Assembly: GCA_020091685.1 (NCBI GenBank)
Contig: CM034599.1
Span: 33,271,920-33,335,919, forward strand
Direction: 5' to 3'
Source: Lutjanus erythropterus
Taxonomy: Eukaryota > Chordata > Actinopteri > Lutjaniformes > Lutjanidae
DNA: 64,000 nt
The notes under the pieces were generated by a model. It did no database searches, was not told where the DNA came from, and saw only the letters and a list, made by a program, of their open reading frames with translations. Positions 47,212 through 58,387 of the stretch are shown piece by piece; positions within the stretch are counted from its first letter, which is position 1, and every line of letters starts with the position of its first letter. The translations under genes were made by a program, and so were the position numbers.

Positions 47212-47345
47212 TGGTATGGCTCAACTCAACTTGACTTTGCCTGCTTTTTAAAAATTTTCTCACCGGAGATAGTACCTGGTACCTGGTACTTTATTTCGTA
47301 CCACCTCAGCCGAGTTTCCAAGCGAGCAAAGCCAATACAAAACGG
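47212..47345. repeat. Dispersed MITE fragment, GGTATGGCTCAACTCAACTT type
   Basis: GGTATGGCTCAACTCAACTT, AGTACCTGGTACCTGGTACT and CCACCTCAGCCGAGTTTCCA followed by AGCGAGC match in order a fish MITE with 'GGTACCACCTCGGCGAGGTTCCAAGCGAGC'. The internal TACCTGG is duplicated. Boundaries approximate. Confidence 0.6.
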
Positions 47346-48158
47346 TGACATGAAAACACTGAAGACTGTTGTTGTGTTGACATTTCTCTCTCTCTCTCAC
47401 TCTGCTGAGAGTGTGCATCACATTTCAAAGAATGTTTTTTTTAATAATACTTCCTGCATGATTAGGATGTTTTGCTCCCATACTTGGTGCCCTATGTATA
47501 ACACATGGTGTGGATATAAATACGTCTATAACTCAAATGCAATAATAAATCACTCGAGTACCTTAACATTAAAATTTTACACCTGGATGAGTGTAAACTT
47601 TTAAAAATGTTTTTGGGAAGTCTTTTTTTAATTAGAGACAGGTTGAGACATTAGAGATCCATAAGCCACCAGATGCCCCCCAGGAATCCAGTAAAGGTGC
47701 TGGGTATAATTCACTAACAGAGAAGTGCAGACGCAGCACCTGTAGAATACCTGACAGAGCCGCCAGCAGTGTCTATAAATATACACAGATACTTTTCTTT
47801 TGTCTGTAGCTTGAATTTGAGCCAGCGTATGATCACATCATGACTTGGTTAACCAGGTTAGGCACATGCTCTGTTTATGAGAGCTGTGATTTAAGGCCTA
47901 CGCTTTTGAAAGGGTTGCAGTGGCACGGAAACATCTTGCTCCATCAGGTTTTGTCTGTTCTGTCTCAAAGGGTTTTGCATACGATTTGATGTCAACAAAC
48001 GACATGGTGGCAAACAGCAAGCTTGCACACATGACCACAATGATTAGTTCTTTCCTCTGTCAGAATTAACCCACTATTGCTCACTTGAGGATGTGGCAAG
48101 TGACTGGTTTGTCCAAGACAACACAGAGACTGAAATCAGCTGTGTTCAAGTAAACAGT
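47346..48158. other. Non-coding stretch
   Basis: Includes a short CTCTCT run at 47387-47398 and an 84-codon ORF (47350-47604) without recognisable features. No gene or repeat seen. Confidence 0.45.
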
Positions 48159-48969
48159 TTGAAGTGATGGTTCGAGTTGTTTGATGTGGGGTTGTATGCG
48201 GTACTACCTACATTAGATGCTTGTCGGCATGCCCCTAGTTTAGAGTAGCAGAGAGAGGATCTAGAATGGAAGCTAAGTAATGTGCTGCTGTGGACAGAGT
48301 CAGCAACAAACGGTATTTGAGCTACTTAAAAAAGGTCCACATAAACATACTACTTTACTTTCCCATCAGACAGCCTTCTCCAGTGGAAAAACACTGTTCT
48401 GCTAAATATTGCTCTCTAAACCAACCAAACTCCATAGGTGAAATCAGTAATTTTACCTCGCAGAATATAGGAGTTGCTGGTTTACAACTGCCTTGATCTT
48501 TTAGCTTGTTTGTCTTATTGTATGATTTTGATGTTTAAAAGGATAGTTTGCATTCACCTAAGTCACAATAACACAAACAAACTAAAAGATGGAGGCAGTG
48601 GCAGACCAGCAACTCCTATGTTCTGAGTCAAAATTAATGATTTTGTTCATGCAGTTTGGTTGGTTTGGAGAGAGCATTTTTTTGGCTTATATAGCAGTAG
48701 TTTTCTGTCACAAAAGGCTGTCTGATGGCAAAGTAAACTGGTGAAAATATTATAAATAGAGAGAGCTGATACTGAATTTAAAAGATGTAAAATGTGTTTT
48801 TTTTGCTGGCCCAGTCCACAGCACTACATTGCTTTGCTTCCATACAGGTGCCTCTCTCTGCTTCTCCTAACTCTGAGCATGCCAGCTGCTATGTACTGTA
48901 GCTAATACACTGACTATCAATAAGTACCCCACACAACCCCACATCAAATAATCGGAACTATCCCTTTAA
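48159..48969. mobile_element. Large fold-back MITE, ~390-bp arms
   Basis: The right end is TCGGAACTATCCCTTTAAG (TTAA 48966-48969); the left end TTGAAGTGATGGTTCGAGTT is its degenerate mirror. Pairing continues through the whole element: TTTGATGTGGGGTTG with its complement, GCAGAGAGAGGA, GTGCTGCTGTGGACAGAGTC, CCATCAGACAGCCTT, CTCTCTAAACCAACCAAACT, ATAGGAGTTGCTGGT and TTTTAGCTTGTTTGT each have reverse complements at mirrored positions. The centre lies near 48540, with almost no loop. No coding capacity; short ORFs inside are arm sequence. Family related to the TTAA elements. Confidence 0.8.
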
Positions 48970-49557
48970 GCAGATTGAGATCTCAACCAAAGCATGGTCA
49001 ATACCTGGCCTTCTCCATGCATGTAAATGCTGCCAGCAACATGTGTTGAACTTCTCTCTTAAAGGAAAACTCCTGTTTTCGAGAAAGTTCGACCTCGACT
49101 GCCAACGTTAACAAAGAGCTGCGCCATGTCCCCTAACATTAGCCAAGCACCAGACCTCCTCACTCCAGTGCACAGGGCTGTCAGAGAGCAGGAGGCTCAG
49201 GGCGCTGTCACTTTGAATGACTCCATGAATAGGCCCCAGCCTTTTAGAGCGCACTGTTTGGCTGTAAGCTGTTTTGACACGGGCCCTAATGCCTCTCTTG
49301 CACTTGGCCGAAGGGTTTGGGTTCAGAGCTGTGCTCATGAGGAGGAAAACTGCTCACAGCTTGCATAGACAAGAGTCTCTGCAGGCTGGCCGAGAGGGAA
49401 TGACTGTGGCATGTGGCTCACACAGGGCTGGATGGATGTCAGTCACTGCTGCTCATCTCCCGTCTCCCCCTCTGACCATCTGTCTGTCTGTCTGCCACTC
49501 TGTCTGCCTGGTTCCCTGAGAGACTGTAGTTAATAAGGTGAGAAATAAAGGTTATAT
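48970..49557. other. Non-coding stretch
   Basis: GC-richer unique sequence at 49100-49500 with opposing 76-81-codon ORFs that I do not recognise; a CTGTCTGTCTGTCTG run lies at 49482-49493. Confidence 0.45.
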
Positions 49558-49830
49558 TTAAAGAGAGAAATGCCTGCATTAAAATGTCTAAAAATGTTAG
49601 ACATACAGTATGTTATATATTTTGTTTGGTTGTGCACTTACATTATCCTAAATGTTTCCAGCAAAGTTCAAACCCAGAGAAACCCATTCCAGGTAACGGT
49701 GTGTTTCCTAATGAAAACAACAACTTCCATAATCCCACACTCCTTGACAATGTCATGAAACTATGTCTTTTGTTATTGTTTAAATGTGAAAGAGCCCCCT
49801 CGTGGCAGATGTTACATACTGTACCTTTCT
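49558..49830. mobile_element. TATAATATGTAAC-type MITE, copy 3, both ends visible
   Basis: TTAA at 49558-49561 precedes a degenerate left end, then GCATTAAAATGTCTAAAAAT, TATGTTATATATTTTGTTTG and TGCACTTACATTATCCTAAA as in the other copies. The right end CCCCCTCGTGGCAGATGTTA then CATACTGTACCTTT mirrors the GTAACATATTATAG left end seen in copies at 22976 and 26933. The right TTAA is mutated. Confidence 0.65.
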
Positions 49831-50931
49831 GATGTCTCTTGTACTTTAGGATGAGTGACACGAACACAAATAGAACGCGACTGAAACTTAGACCCACCTT
49901 ATCCCCCGAACACACACCTATAGGCTGAGCTCCTGTCTACAGCAGTGTGTATGAGTCACATGAAGCACAACTGAACAGAGGGATCCCGTTTCACCCCTTC
50001 AGACCTCCTCGATCTCATGCAAGGCTCATTTAATGGAGGACTCTTCTAAAAGCTGGAGCTTTAACTTGGCCAATCATAATATTATCTAAGTATGTCCTTT
50101 TACCTTATTTTGTGCTTTTGAACACTGACATTACTGTGATGTCAAAACTTTTACCTGCAAGCCTTGCGTAGCAAATGGGTATATAAATATGCCTTTTCTG
50201 ATGGAATATAAAATGTTATAAGTTGATTCCCACTGGATCCTTGGTGACTGAAATGTATGCACTCATATCACTGTACTATAATGAAGTTTGGATCCATAAA
50301 TAAGCCTGTACTGAATGTAAATGTTGAAACTCATAAACGAAATAAAAGTAATAAACGGCTCAGCAGGTTGAGGCAGCAGATTGCCCTCAAGGTAGAGAGG
50401 CTGACGTATAAATTTATTGTACCCACATTTTTATTGGCGGAACAGACTTTAGTCTGACATGATTTTTTATGATGTCAGTTCAGAGTACCCTGAACCTCAG
50501 CATTGTTATACAGCATTACCATTTATCTTTTGCAGGGATGTGCAATTATCATAAATACAGTAATACAGTGAATTTGAAAACTCTGTACATACAGTGTATA
50601 ATAGTGTTTTTTTTTAATTATTATTATCATTATTATCTTTGGTCTTGTGGTCTTTTTTGACCACTTGGCGCAGCAGAATAGACTGCACACACAACATTGT
50701 CATAGATATTAGTTTATGCCTTATGAACTTGATATGGTGAACAAGTAACTGTACAGTAACTTTCTTTTATCTCTGTTTTTGGTCTCCACAAAGTGATGAG
50801 GTAGATGTCTGTCTTTTTAAATACTAAATGGTCCTTTGCGTTCACCAGCAAAGCAATGGGCTAAAAGACACCAAAAAGCTCAGCAGAGCTGGTGGAAACT
50901 AAGGAGTTTATCCACTTCAAGTGACCCCTTT
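49831..50931. other. Non-coding stretch
   Basis: Unique A+T-rich sequence; ORFs under 70 codons. No repeats or genes seen. Confidence 0.5.

Positions 50932-51013
<82 letters not shown>
50932..51013. repeat. Compound (CA)n(TA)n microsatellite
   Basis: About six CA units run into a long TA tract interrupted by two CA steps. The tyrosine/isoleucine-repeat ORFs on both strands here are artefacts of it. Confidence 0.95.
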
Positions 51014-52233
51014 AAATAAAAATATTGATTAGAGCAGCTTTGATATCTGCCTAAAGAAAATGAATTTGAGAGAGAATTTGGAGAAATGGCTGAGTAGCTG
51101 AGTGCATGTGTTGAGAATGGATGTAACAATGAACTGTAAACTCTTCTGCATATAAAAATCTAATCTTAGGTAAATAAGGGCATACAGCTAAATCATCCAC
51201 AGTGATGAAGTGGACTAAGCTCGCTGTAAAGGGAACTATGGGAAGCTAAAGTAACACAAACACTGGCTGCAGATAAGGCTGGTTTGATCCACTGTGTGAG
51301 TTGCAGACCAAAGGCCCTCTGATGCTCGCTCTGTGCTGCCTCGCAGATAAAAGGCAGACCACAAAAAGGCCACTGCAGTCAGCTACCACAGTGAGTTATT
51401 CTTTCTGTCAAACGTGTTTCTGTTGACTTGCTTGTTTGTTTATTGGTGGCTTGTCCCTTTGGAATTTGAGGTCAGATCCTACGCTTACAGTAAACCCTGC
51501 GACGAAGGGAGAAATCGTTCCCGTTGTGATTCTTTGTCTGAATCAAGGCAAAAATCAAGGTTTCACAGGTGAAGGAAATATGCGCCCATTACAGGTAGGA
51601 CAGATAAGGTGTTATGTAACAGTATATGTGAGTTTTTCTTGTCCTTTTATGCATTTTTATTCTGATTTTGCCTAGAAGAGACAGTGGCTGTAAATTGTTT
51701 ATGTGGTTTACATCTATGTACACGTGGCAGATGTCTTCTGTTTATGTGAATTTGACTAATTGCACTGAGGCATAAAATGCACATGCCCAGATTGTCTGTG
51801 AAGGGGCAGGGTAGGAGGTTTGATTTTAATTCTTTCTGATACTGAACTGGACTAAGACTGAATTGTGCTGCTGACTCACTGCTTCAAACTCAAACACACA
51901 AATGATCAGCCAAACATTTTCTCTGTCTGCCTTTCCAAGAAAGCAGAACATAACCACTGTCATCCCCTGAGATCAGAAGGCTCTGCTGTGCATTACTGCC
52001 ATCTAATGGTCACTTAGTGATAAAACATTGATTTACCAGACTTCCACTACAGCGTGAAGATGTTACATAAGCTATAGCTCCACAAAAATGCATGATTTCA
52101 TTTGTGACATATCCAAGAGGAAAATGTCCATATGTGTTATAAGTGCCTTCAATTCTTTGCTGTTTGCTCAAATACTGAATAAAATCACATCCCTTTTGTT
52201 CCACACAGTGCAAGAGGGATGGACATTTTCATC
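51014..52233. other. Non-coding stretch
   Basis: Unique sequence with ORFs under 80 codons. CTGCCATCTAATGGTCACTT near 51997 resembles a tail motif of fish MITEs. No gene seen. Confidence 0.45.
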
Positions 52234-52450
52234 CACATTTTTCTTCTTTTGGTGTGAGTTGCAGGGTTTTGGAGATATTGGCCACACACATGGGACTATA
52301 TGGGCTTGAGGTGCTCAGAGCACCAAAAAAGTACATTTGAAAAATTCAAAATAAGTGTCTCTTTCCAGAAATCATAACCTGGCTACTAACGATAATCCAC
52401 AGAACTCGTGGCAGAATCTGGTTCTGTGATCGCTTGTATAAACCAAGGAT
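52234..52450 (+). mobile_element. Copy of the 38282-38470 MITE family, inner part
   Basis: TTCTTTTGGTGTGAGTTGCA, GTTTTGGAGATATTGGCC, GGCTTGAGGTGCTCAGAGCA, CCAAAAAAGTACATTTGAAA and TCTCTTTCCAGAAATCATAA followed by a CCTGG block match the known order of this percomorph element; the 38.3-kb copy is inverted relative to it. Termini not found. Confidence 0.65.
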
Positions 52451-52504
52451 GATACTTAACCGAGATTGTTTTGGGTAGTACTAGCTGAAGAAGCTAAGCA
52501 CCAA

Positions 52505-53060
52505 GTCAGTTTTGTGAAGGACAATGAGAAGGACCAGGTTTGACATATTTTTTCATTTTATTTGGTTTCTTTTTAGTGAGCTTGAACTCCACACCAGTGT
52601 GCCACAGAGACATTTGATTTATCTAATGTGGCAGGGACTGTCAACATGAAAGAGCAGGGGGATGTCACACAGTGGAAGTATGGGTTTTATTTGGTTGATA
52701 CAGAGTTGCTCACCACCAGATTTTAAAGTACCCTTAAGTATCCACCTTCCCTTTCCCTCTTTGATTTCTTTATTACATCAAAAAATGTCACTGTTGGTTT
52801 TAGGTCAGTTTTGTGAAGGACACATAGAAGGACTGGGTTTGTGAGATTTTATTTTTGGTATATTTTGAGTCTATTTGCAGAGCTTGAACTTTACACAAGT
52901 GTGCCACAGTGACACCGAATTGATCTAATGTGGCACTGACTGCCAGCATGGAGGGTTGTCATACACCAGAAATATATATAGGTTTTATTCACAACCTGAT
53001 TTTAAAGAACCCTTAACAATCAACCTCAGCTTAAATAGCTTCTTTACATGTGTCTCTAAT
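52505..53060. repeat. Diverged tandem duplication, ~299-bp period
   Basis: Unit 1 (52505-52803) and unit 2 (52804-about 53055) share in order GTCAGTTTTGTGAAGGAC, AGAAGGAC, GAGCTTGAACT, GTGTGCCACAG, ATCTAATGTGGCA, CAGATTTTAAAG or TGATTTTAAAG, and ACCCTTAA. Blocks keep their order and spacing, with substitutions and small indels throughout. The first unit begins just past a MITE fragment. No coding frame is preserved between the units. Confidence 0.8.
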
Positions 53061-54021
53061 CCTTTTTTGCCAAGACACCTGCCCAATCTTTGTTAAGTAA
53101 CAAATAAAATCATGAACTTATTCAACTTTATCTGATCACGCCACCCAGCCTCTTTTGTATCCACGGCTTAAAGCTCTTAAGTGCCTTTTGTGGCTTTATT
53201 ACATGTATCAAACATCAAATAATGGCTGCAGCTGGCTCGTGGCTGTGTGTACAGTGCAATAACTCATAAACATTGCATTATCACAAAAGCAAAAGCACAA
53301 AGGGGATGGCAAAGAGTATCGGTTTCACAAGCACTGGTCAAATAGAGCTCTAAATGTAAGGAAATACTGGCTGAGTGGCGGCGGGGAGATAAACACACAC
53401 TTAAAAGCAGCACGTTGATACACTGTATCCGCTGTCAGAACAATTCACCTGCCGCCATCTCTCAGCACCGCCATTCACGGCCTCGCCATCTCCTTTCTGC
53501 CAGTGCAAATTGACATGTCATCACTTGACTATATTGATCAAACCTCAGGTGCAAAGTGGAGGCCCCCGCTGGACACCTTACCTAACCTTTTAAAGCCTCC
53601 CGGTTTCTTCAGTGTTGTGACGCTCCCAGCCTCTTTGGGAGTTCAGCGTGGGTAAACATGAGGCTGAAAGCCGCCGCGGGCTCCTTTAGAAAACACTACA
53701 AAACTTGCTTTAACTGTAGCTACCTGGCTTTCAGTGCCATACAAACACAGAGCTAATGTGATCTCTGCTAACCCCGGTGCCCACAGTGGTCACACTAGTG
53801 TTGTCTGCTGACAGCTCCTGTTAAGACTCTATTGTGTGGACATGGCTGTAGAAGACAAGAGGGGAGGTAGTTAAAAGCACAAAGGGGACATGGGTACGCA
53901 CTCCTTTCTTTCTGTCTCTCATCGCAGCTGCCTTTTTTTTCTGGCCGCTGCCCTGTCGATCATCCTACATGAATGGGGATCCCCAGGCCTCTTCCCAGCT
54001 CCTGAGGACGGAGTCTACAGA
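53061..54021. other. Non-coding stretch, GC-richer block at 53430-53700
   Basis: 53430-53700 is unique (CGCCATCTCTCAGCACCGCC, TGACATGTCATCACTTGACT, TTGATCAAACCTCAGG) and could be conserved non-coding DNA. No gene recognised. Confidence 0.4.
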
Positions 54022-54046
54022 GGGGGGGGGGGGGGGGGGAGGGGGG
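54022..54046 (+). repeat. Poly-G tract (G18 A G6)
   Basis: Eighteen consecutive G residues (54022-54039), one A, then six G. Such a tract can form G-quadruplexes and is length-unstable. The glycine-rich part of the ORF at 53890-54096 comes from it. Confidence 0.95.
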
Positions 54047-54686
54047 TTCACCGAAAAATCCTGGACCGCCAAAGACAGGTGCAGGCCAAGATATGAGGCT
54101 CATAATGGTGCTGACAGATAAGTTGCTCTCAGAGAGTCTGGATGGAGCTCAGTGGCTTCCTCAGTTGCACTCTTCCTCTGGCTGTTTGTGTCAGGCTAAA
54201 CTGCTGCAGCAAAGGCGTTGTTGTGCCCCGTCACTTTGTGCATTTTCAAAGAAAAGGAAAGAAAAATTTAATAAGGATGTGTCTGTTTCCTTCGTGGTGT
54301 GATTCACCAAACCCAGTCACAGTTTACAGTCACACAGGTACAAATGCTTTCATTGTTCAAGCTTTTGTGTTTTCTTTCATCATCAAATGTGTGGAACCAA
54401 AGGACTTATACTCATAAATTTAAATGTGTTTTAATTGTCAGAGATCAAGATGGCGCGGATTGATGTGAGTTCAAAATGTTTCATCTTGAGCAAAAACATC
54501 CTGGAACTTGATGAATCCCCACTCCGTTCAGAATCTGCGCACCTATGCCAGCTAGCTTACAGCTAACGTCCGTAAAGTCGGTACACTGGCTGTGTGGGCT
54601 GAAAAACAGACTGGTCAAATTTTGCACAAAATTGTTTTGCTCTTTTTCTGAACATTTGTGATTCATTACAAATGACAAAAGTTCTA
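54047..54686. other. Non-coding stretch
   Basis: ORFs of 69 and 91 codons (54093-54417) are unrecognised. Part of 54430-54600 (GAGATCAAGATGGCGC, CAGCTAGCTTACAGCTAACG) may be a decayed repeat. Confidence 0.4.
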
Positions 54687-54936
54687 TTAAAAGGATAATT
54701 CATGCAAAAATGAAAATTCAATCATTATATACTCACCACTCAGGATTGAAAGTTGGATTTCACTGCTGAATTTTCACAGGAAACCACTATTGCAAAATCC
54801 GCCTTTAAGTGAATGGTGACCAGTTTCAAACAAAAAACAAATAAACAAACAAACAAAACAAAACAAGCAAACTACCAAAAAGTATAATCCAAGTTTCTTA
54901 AATTGAATTTTCATTTTTGGGTGAACTACCCTTTAA
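54687..54936. mobile_element. TTAA-flanked fold-back MITE, copy 3 (short)
   Basis: TTAA at 54687-54690 and 54933-54936, with the ends AAGGATAATTCATGCAAAAA and CATTTTTGGGTGAACTACCC. Same family as 14464 and 36925, but the right arm is mostly deleted: only about 40 bp remains. A (CAAA)n-like run at 54827-54870 lies inside. Confidence 0.75.
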
Positions 54937-55474
54937 GTTGTGAAATTCACACTGATATGTTTACTTTTTACATGACTTCACTGTGCAGTAAAATCTAATG
55001 ACCAATTATATTAAAATAACTTTCTTTCATCATTAACTCCATGTTTACATAAGTTTGACAGGTTTAAGTCAGGTCAACTTAAATTGTCCATTTATCACTT
55101 TCATTACTTAAAATCAGGAGTTAGTCTGAAATTCAGCAGGAAGCTAAGTAATTTAAAAACAGCCGAACAAGATGGAAACTTGTGTCTCTTTTTAATACGT
55201 GTCTCAGATGAGTGACATGTTTTCATGGTCATAAACACAGGTGTCCAATTCAACTTGTCCTCATGTGCTTTCCATTCAAGTCATGTAAGTAGGTTCCAAA
55301 GTATACAGTCACCAAGTGTCAACATTATACTAGTGACAGATTAACTTAGTGTTCATTAGTATAAAGTAGAAACTGGTGCAATGCACAGATATCAGCAATT
55401 TTAACAAAATATCATAGGGACAAATTCAAACTTTTACATTTTACAGTGTAAGGTTATAGGTTTTTCAAACTAGG
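54937..55474. other. Non-coding flank, possible left half of a MITE interrupted by L1
   Basis: A+T-rich. CACTGTGCAGTAAAATC (54989) could be the degenerate left end of the CACTGTAAAAA-type element whose right end lies at 56371, interrupted by the L1. The sequence TTTTTCAAACTAGG (55461-55474) is the left target-site duplication of that L1. Confidence 0.35.
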
Positions 55475-55589
55475 TTTGTGATAGCTTGTGAATAATATGG
55501 CAGACAGACCTGGGATGAAGAGCAGTGGCTGAAAATTCTGTCTGACAGTGGTAAATATGTCAGAGAATCCAAGAGCAAATTCACCCAGT

Positions 55590-56032
55590 ATAAAATAACA
55601 CAGAGATACTACTGGACACCAGTCAGGCTGCATAGGATGGATTTAATAACTAATGGAGGAAACTGGCACATTTTTACATTGTATTTGGGATTGTCCCTTT
55701 TGGAGCAAAATTCTTAGAGACATGAGTTAGTGGCTAGGTATAAGACGTTGCCAGTGTCTCCAAGATTATGTTTATTGGGAGACAGATCACAAGTGCATAA
55801 TATTTCAAAGGATGAATTTTCAGTTGTTATGTCTGGAGTCATTACAGCTGTTAGAACAAAACTGAGGAACTGGAAGTCAATGAAACCTCCAGAAATAAAA
55901 GAATGTGTCAGCTACATGACAAAAACTGCCTCTCATGAATCCATGCTGTCTAGGACGACTAACCGTGCCCAAGGACCAATCTGGGGGGATTTATGGAATT
56001 ATTTTGCACTGTCTGGGGGTCCAGAAGTGTGA
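55590..56032 (+). pseudogene. L1 ORF2 C-terminal fragment, frameshifted
   Basis: Reading frames must be switched once near 55665 to follow the conserved residues (RLHRM..., then GTFLHCIWDCPFW). The terminal frame 55730-56032 runs open for 100 codons to a stop and is the least damaged part. It encodes no catalytic domain. Confidence 0.7.
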
Positions 56033-56075
56033 TTTTTGTTTTGTCTTTGCCTGCCTATTTTCTTGTATTTGCTAC

Positions 56076-56076
<1 letters not shown>

Positions 56077-56111
<35 letters not shown>
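56077..56111. repeat. (TTA)n microsatellite
   Basis: About eleven TTA units within the 3' untranslated part of the L1 copy. Confidence 0.95.
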
Positions 56112-56220
56112 TTAATGTGTTAATTTTTTCAATTTTAATTCTATCATTTTTTGGGGGACTGGAGCTGATGCTGTGCCCCTCTGGTATGGATCTACATTAA
56201 CTTGAATTATAAAAAAAATG

Positions 56221-56371
56221 TTTGTCAAACTAGGAGGAACTTAATGGAAGTGAGAACTCTAAGTTAGACAAATTCAAAGGCAAAGCCCGTGAAACTAAGT
56301 TAAACTGGTGAACTTAAAATTGTTGTTGCCTTAAATTTTGAGTTTTCTCAACTCTTTCAGTTTTTACAGTG
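56221..56371. mobile_element. CACTGTAAAAA-type MITE, right end
   Basis: Runs from GTCAAACTAGGAGGAACTTA through AGTTAAACTGGTGAACTTAA and TTTTGAGTTTTCTCAACTCT to CAGTTTTTACAGTG. Read in reverse it starts CACTGTAAAAACTGAAAGAG and contains AACTTAA-type words, a familiar fish element. The L1 at 55475 inserted on its inner side. Confidence 0.55.
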
Positions 56372-57670
56372 CATGGGAGCTGTTATAAAGCTGTTTATAT
56401 CCTGAAGGCTACAACCTTTGTACTTTGTACCAAATTCTGCTCACCAAAATGTTACATGTCCTGTTTTGGGGGACTTAATCAGAGTTTCCATATTAAAAAA
56501 TGCCAAAGGTCAGTGAGGTCACAGAGACAAAAGCCTTTATGAGGGGAGTGGAAGCCCTGTGTGCCAGGGATGACAGATGCCGAGACGTGATTGGCCTGTT
56601 CCTGCGCGGATGGGATTCGCTGTCAACAGGTCCCAATTAGTCCAATCAGAGTGGAAGGAAACGGCACAGAAAGGATACTTTGTTAGTGCCACTGTTTGTG
56701 AAGCTGGAGGCAAAAACAAAACACAATCGCTGGGTCTTTCTTCCCACCCCACCAGATTCTATGGGGGCAAATTAACTTGGGATTTAGACTTGTTGTAGCG
56801 TCGCTTTGTTGACACACGCTGCAGTACTGGGCTACATTGTTACAGCCTTTAATGTTGCTGTTGATGTAAATATCGCCGTCTGCGTTGCCTTTGTGTTTCT
56901 GAATAGTATTCAATGACCAGAGCGACTTCCTGACACAAATATGTCATCAAGGGCCTTTCAGATTGTGCATGAACACGGCCGCAATCTAACCAGCAGGCTG
57001 CACTTCGTGCGAAACATTATTCATGTGAGAAAAACGGAGTGGAGAAGAAGTGTGTACCACAGAACACGGATGCTGAGTCACATTTGGAAAGGGACTGAAA
57101 TTGTGAGAAAGGTTTTTAAGCACTGTAGGAAACAGACAGCTAAACATGGTAGTTATATGGAAAATGGTATAAAAATAGCATTTTCTTTGTTGGTTTAAAA
57201 TAAAATGTTCTGATATATAACAATAAGCACCAGAAAACTCTAATGTGACCATGTCTGCTGCTTTTTTTAGGATCTTGAAAGAATACAGAGATCTTTATCA
57301 AGATGTTGATACAAAGCAGACAACAGAATTCACGTAATTAAATTGACTGAAAAGCAGGAAATCTAATGTCACATTGGGATCCTCTTACCCATTCTGTGAG
57401 CTCGACCTAACGGACTAATCAGCCAGGCTTTACTGAGTGATGGGACACTGACCCTCGACCTGAGGAAGTCATTTAGACGGAGGGGCACTGAAGATCTGAT
57501 TCATGGTCAGAATATCAGTGAGGTCTTGATACTGAGGACGGCAGAGGTGAGGACAGACAGGTAATTGGGGAGGTGGAACAGGGACATCGTCTTTCTCTTG
57601 ACCTGCCACTCCCTTGTATTTTATAGATTCGATGTCTCATGATCAGGGAATAATAGTGAAATTTAAGTTA
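56372..57670. other. Non-coding stretch
   Basis: 56560-56680 is unique and GC-richer (CGTGATTGGCCTGTTCCTGC, CCAATTAGTCCAATCAGAG; note ATTGG/CCAAT motifs) and may be regulatory, but no transcript signal was found. ORFs of 71-88 codons are unrecognised. Confidence 0.45.
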
Positions 57671-58387
57671 CACTGTAAAAAAAAAAAAAAAAAAAAAACA
57701 TACAGAAATTTAGTAACCTGATAATTTCTCATTAAATATTATCTGTAAAAAATTATTTATTCAAGCTAATTACACTTAAAATTTCCATTTATTTTCAGAA
57801 CTTATAGACACGAGTCATTCTAAGTTGAAGTCTTTTGAGTTGAAATTACGAGTTAAATGAATGAATACTGCACAGAGTTCAATCATCCTGTTAAATTAAG
57901 TATGTAAAGAAACATGATTAACATATTAGCAGACTTCCCAGCATGCATTGTTTGCATGTGTCTCTAATACACTTTAAGTTAAGTCATAGTTGCTTGTTTT
58001 CACAGTGAAGAGAACACATGCAAACTGTAATGAAGATTAGTACTGAATTAGTCAAATAAAAGTTGATACATTATAATAAAAAATAAATGTTATTGATGCT
58101 TGTCAGGGTGACTGAAGAGTTGTTGGTTCAACTTAATATCTTAAGCTTATTGTTTTATTATTTTTTACTGGTATTGTTTTTTTGTTTTTTTTGTTTATTT
58201 TAAAAAAACATGTTTTCTAAAGTACAGCTGAATTTATATCAAATTCATCTGACTAGCAATTTTTACTTGTTTTGAATCTTTAAAAAAACACCTCAAGTTG
58301 TCTTTTCAAACTCAGTCATCTTAACATTTTAAGGCAGCCTGGACACTAACTTTTTAATGTTAAAACAAATAGTTTGTTTTTACAGTG
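57671..58387. mobile_element. CACTGTAAAAA-type MITE, copy with both ends
   Basis: Left end CACTGTAAAA (with a 22-A run at 57677-57698) and right end GTTTGTTTTTACAGTG are inverted. The interior carries CTTCCCAGCATGCATTGTTT, a motif shared with the 31371 element (as CATCCTGGGAAGTCTGCC, both around an 'AATGCAT' core) and A+T-rich filler. 717 bp, no coding capacity, no clear target-site duplication. Confidence 0.65.

Larger units (their letters stand above)
55475..56220 (+). mobile_element. 5'-truncated L1 LINE with 14-bp TSD
   Basis: Flanked by TTTTTCAAACTAGG (55461-55474) and TTTGTCAAACTAGG (56221-56234), one mismatch. The insert ends in an A-rich tail after GAATTAT. Its coding part is the C-terminus of L1 ORF2: TPVRLHRMDLITNGG, then with a frameshift GTFLHCIWDCPFWSKI, matching the conserved 'TP.RL..M....GT..H..W.CP...FW' region that follows the reverse transcriptase, and then the 100-codon frame 55730-56032 as the tail. 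Reverse transcriptase and endonuclease are missing, so it is dead on arrival. A (TTA)n run lies in its 3' UTR. Confidence 0.8.

Noticed and set aside
50836-51129. ORFs on both strands with long tyrosine/isoleucine runs
   Set aside because: They are translations of the CA/TA microsatellite.
54937-55474. Firm left end for the CACTGTAAAAA element beside the L1
   Set aside because: CACTGTGCAGTAAAATC at 54989 is only a loose match, so it is not annotated as a terminus.
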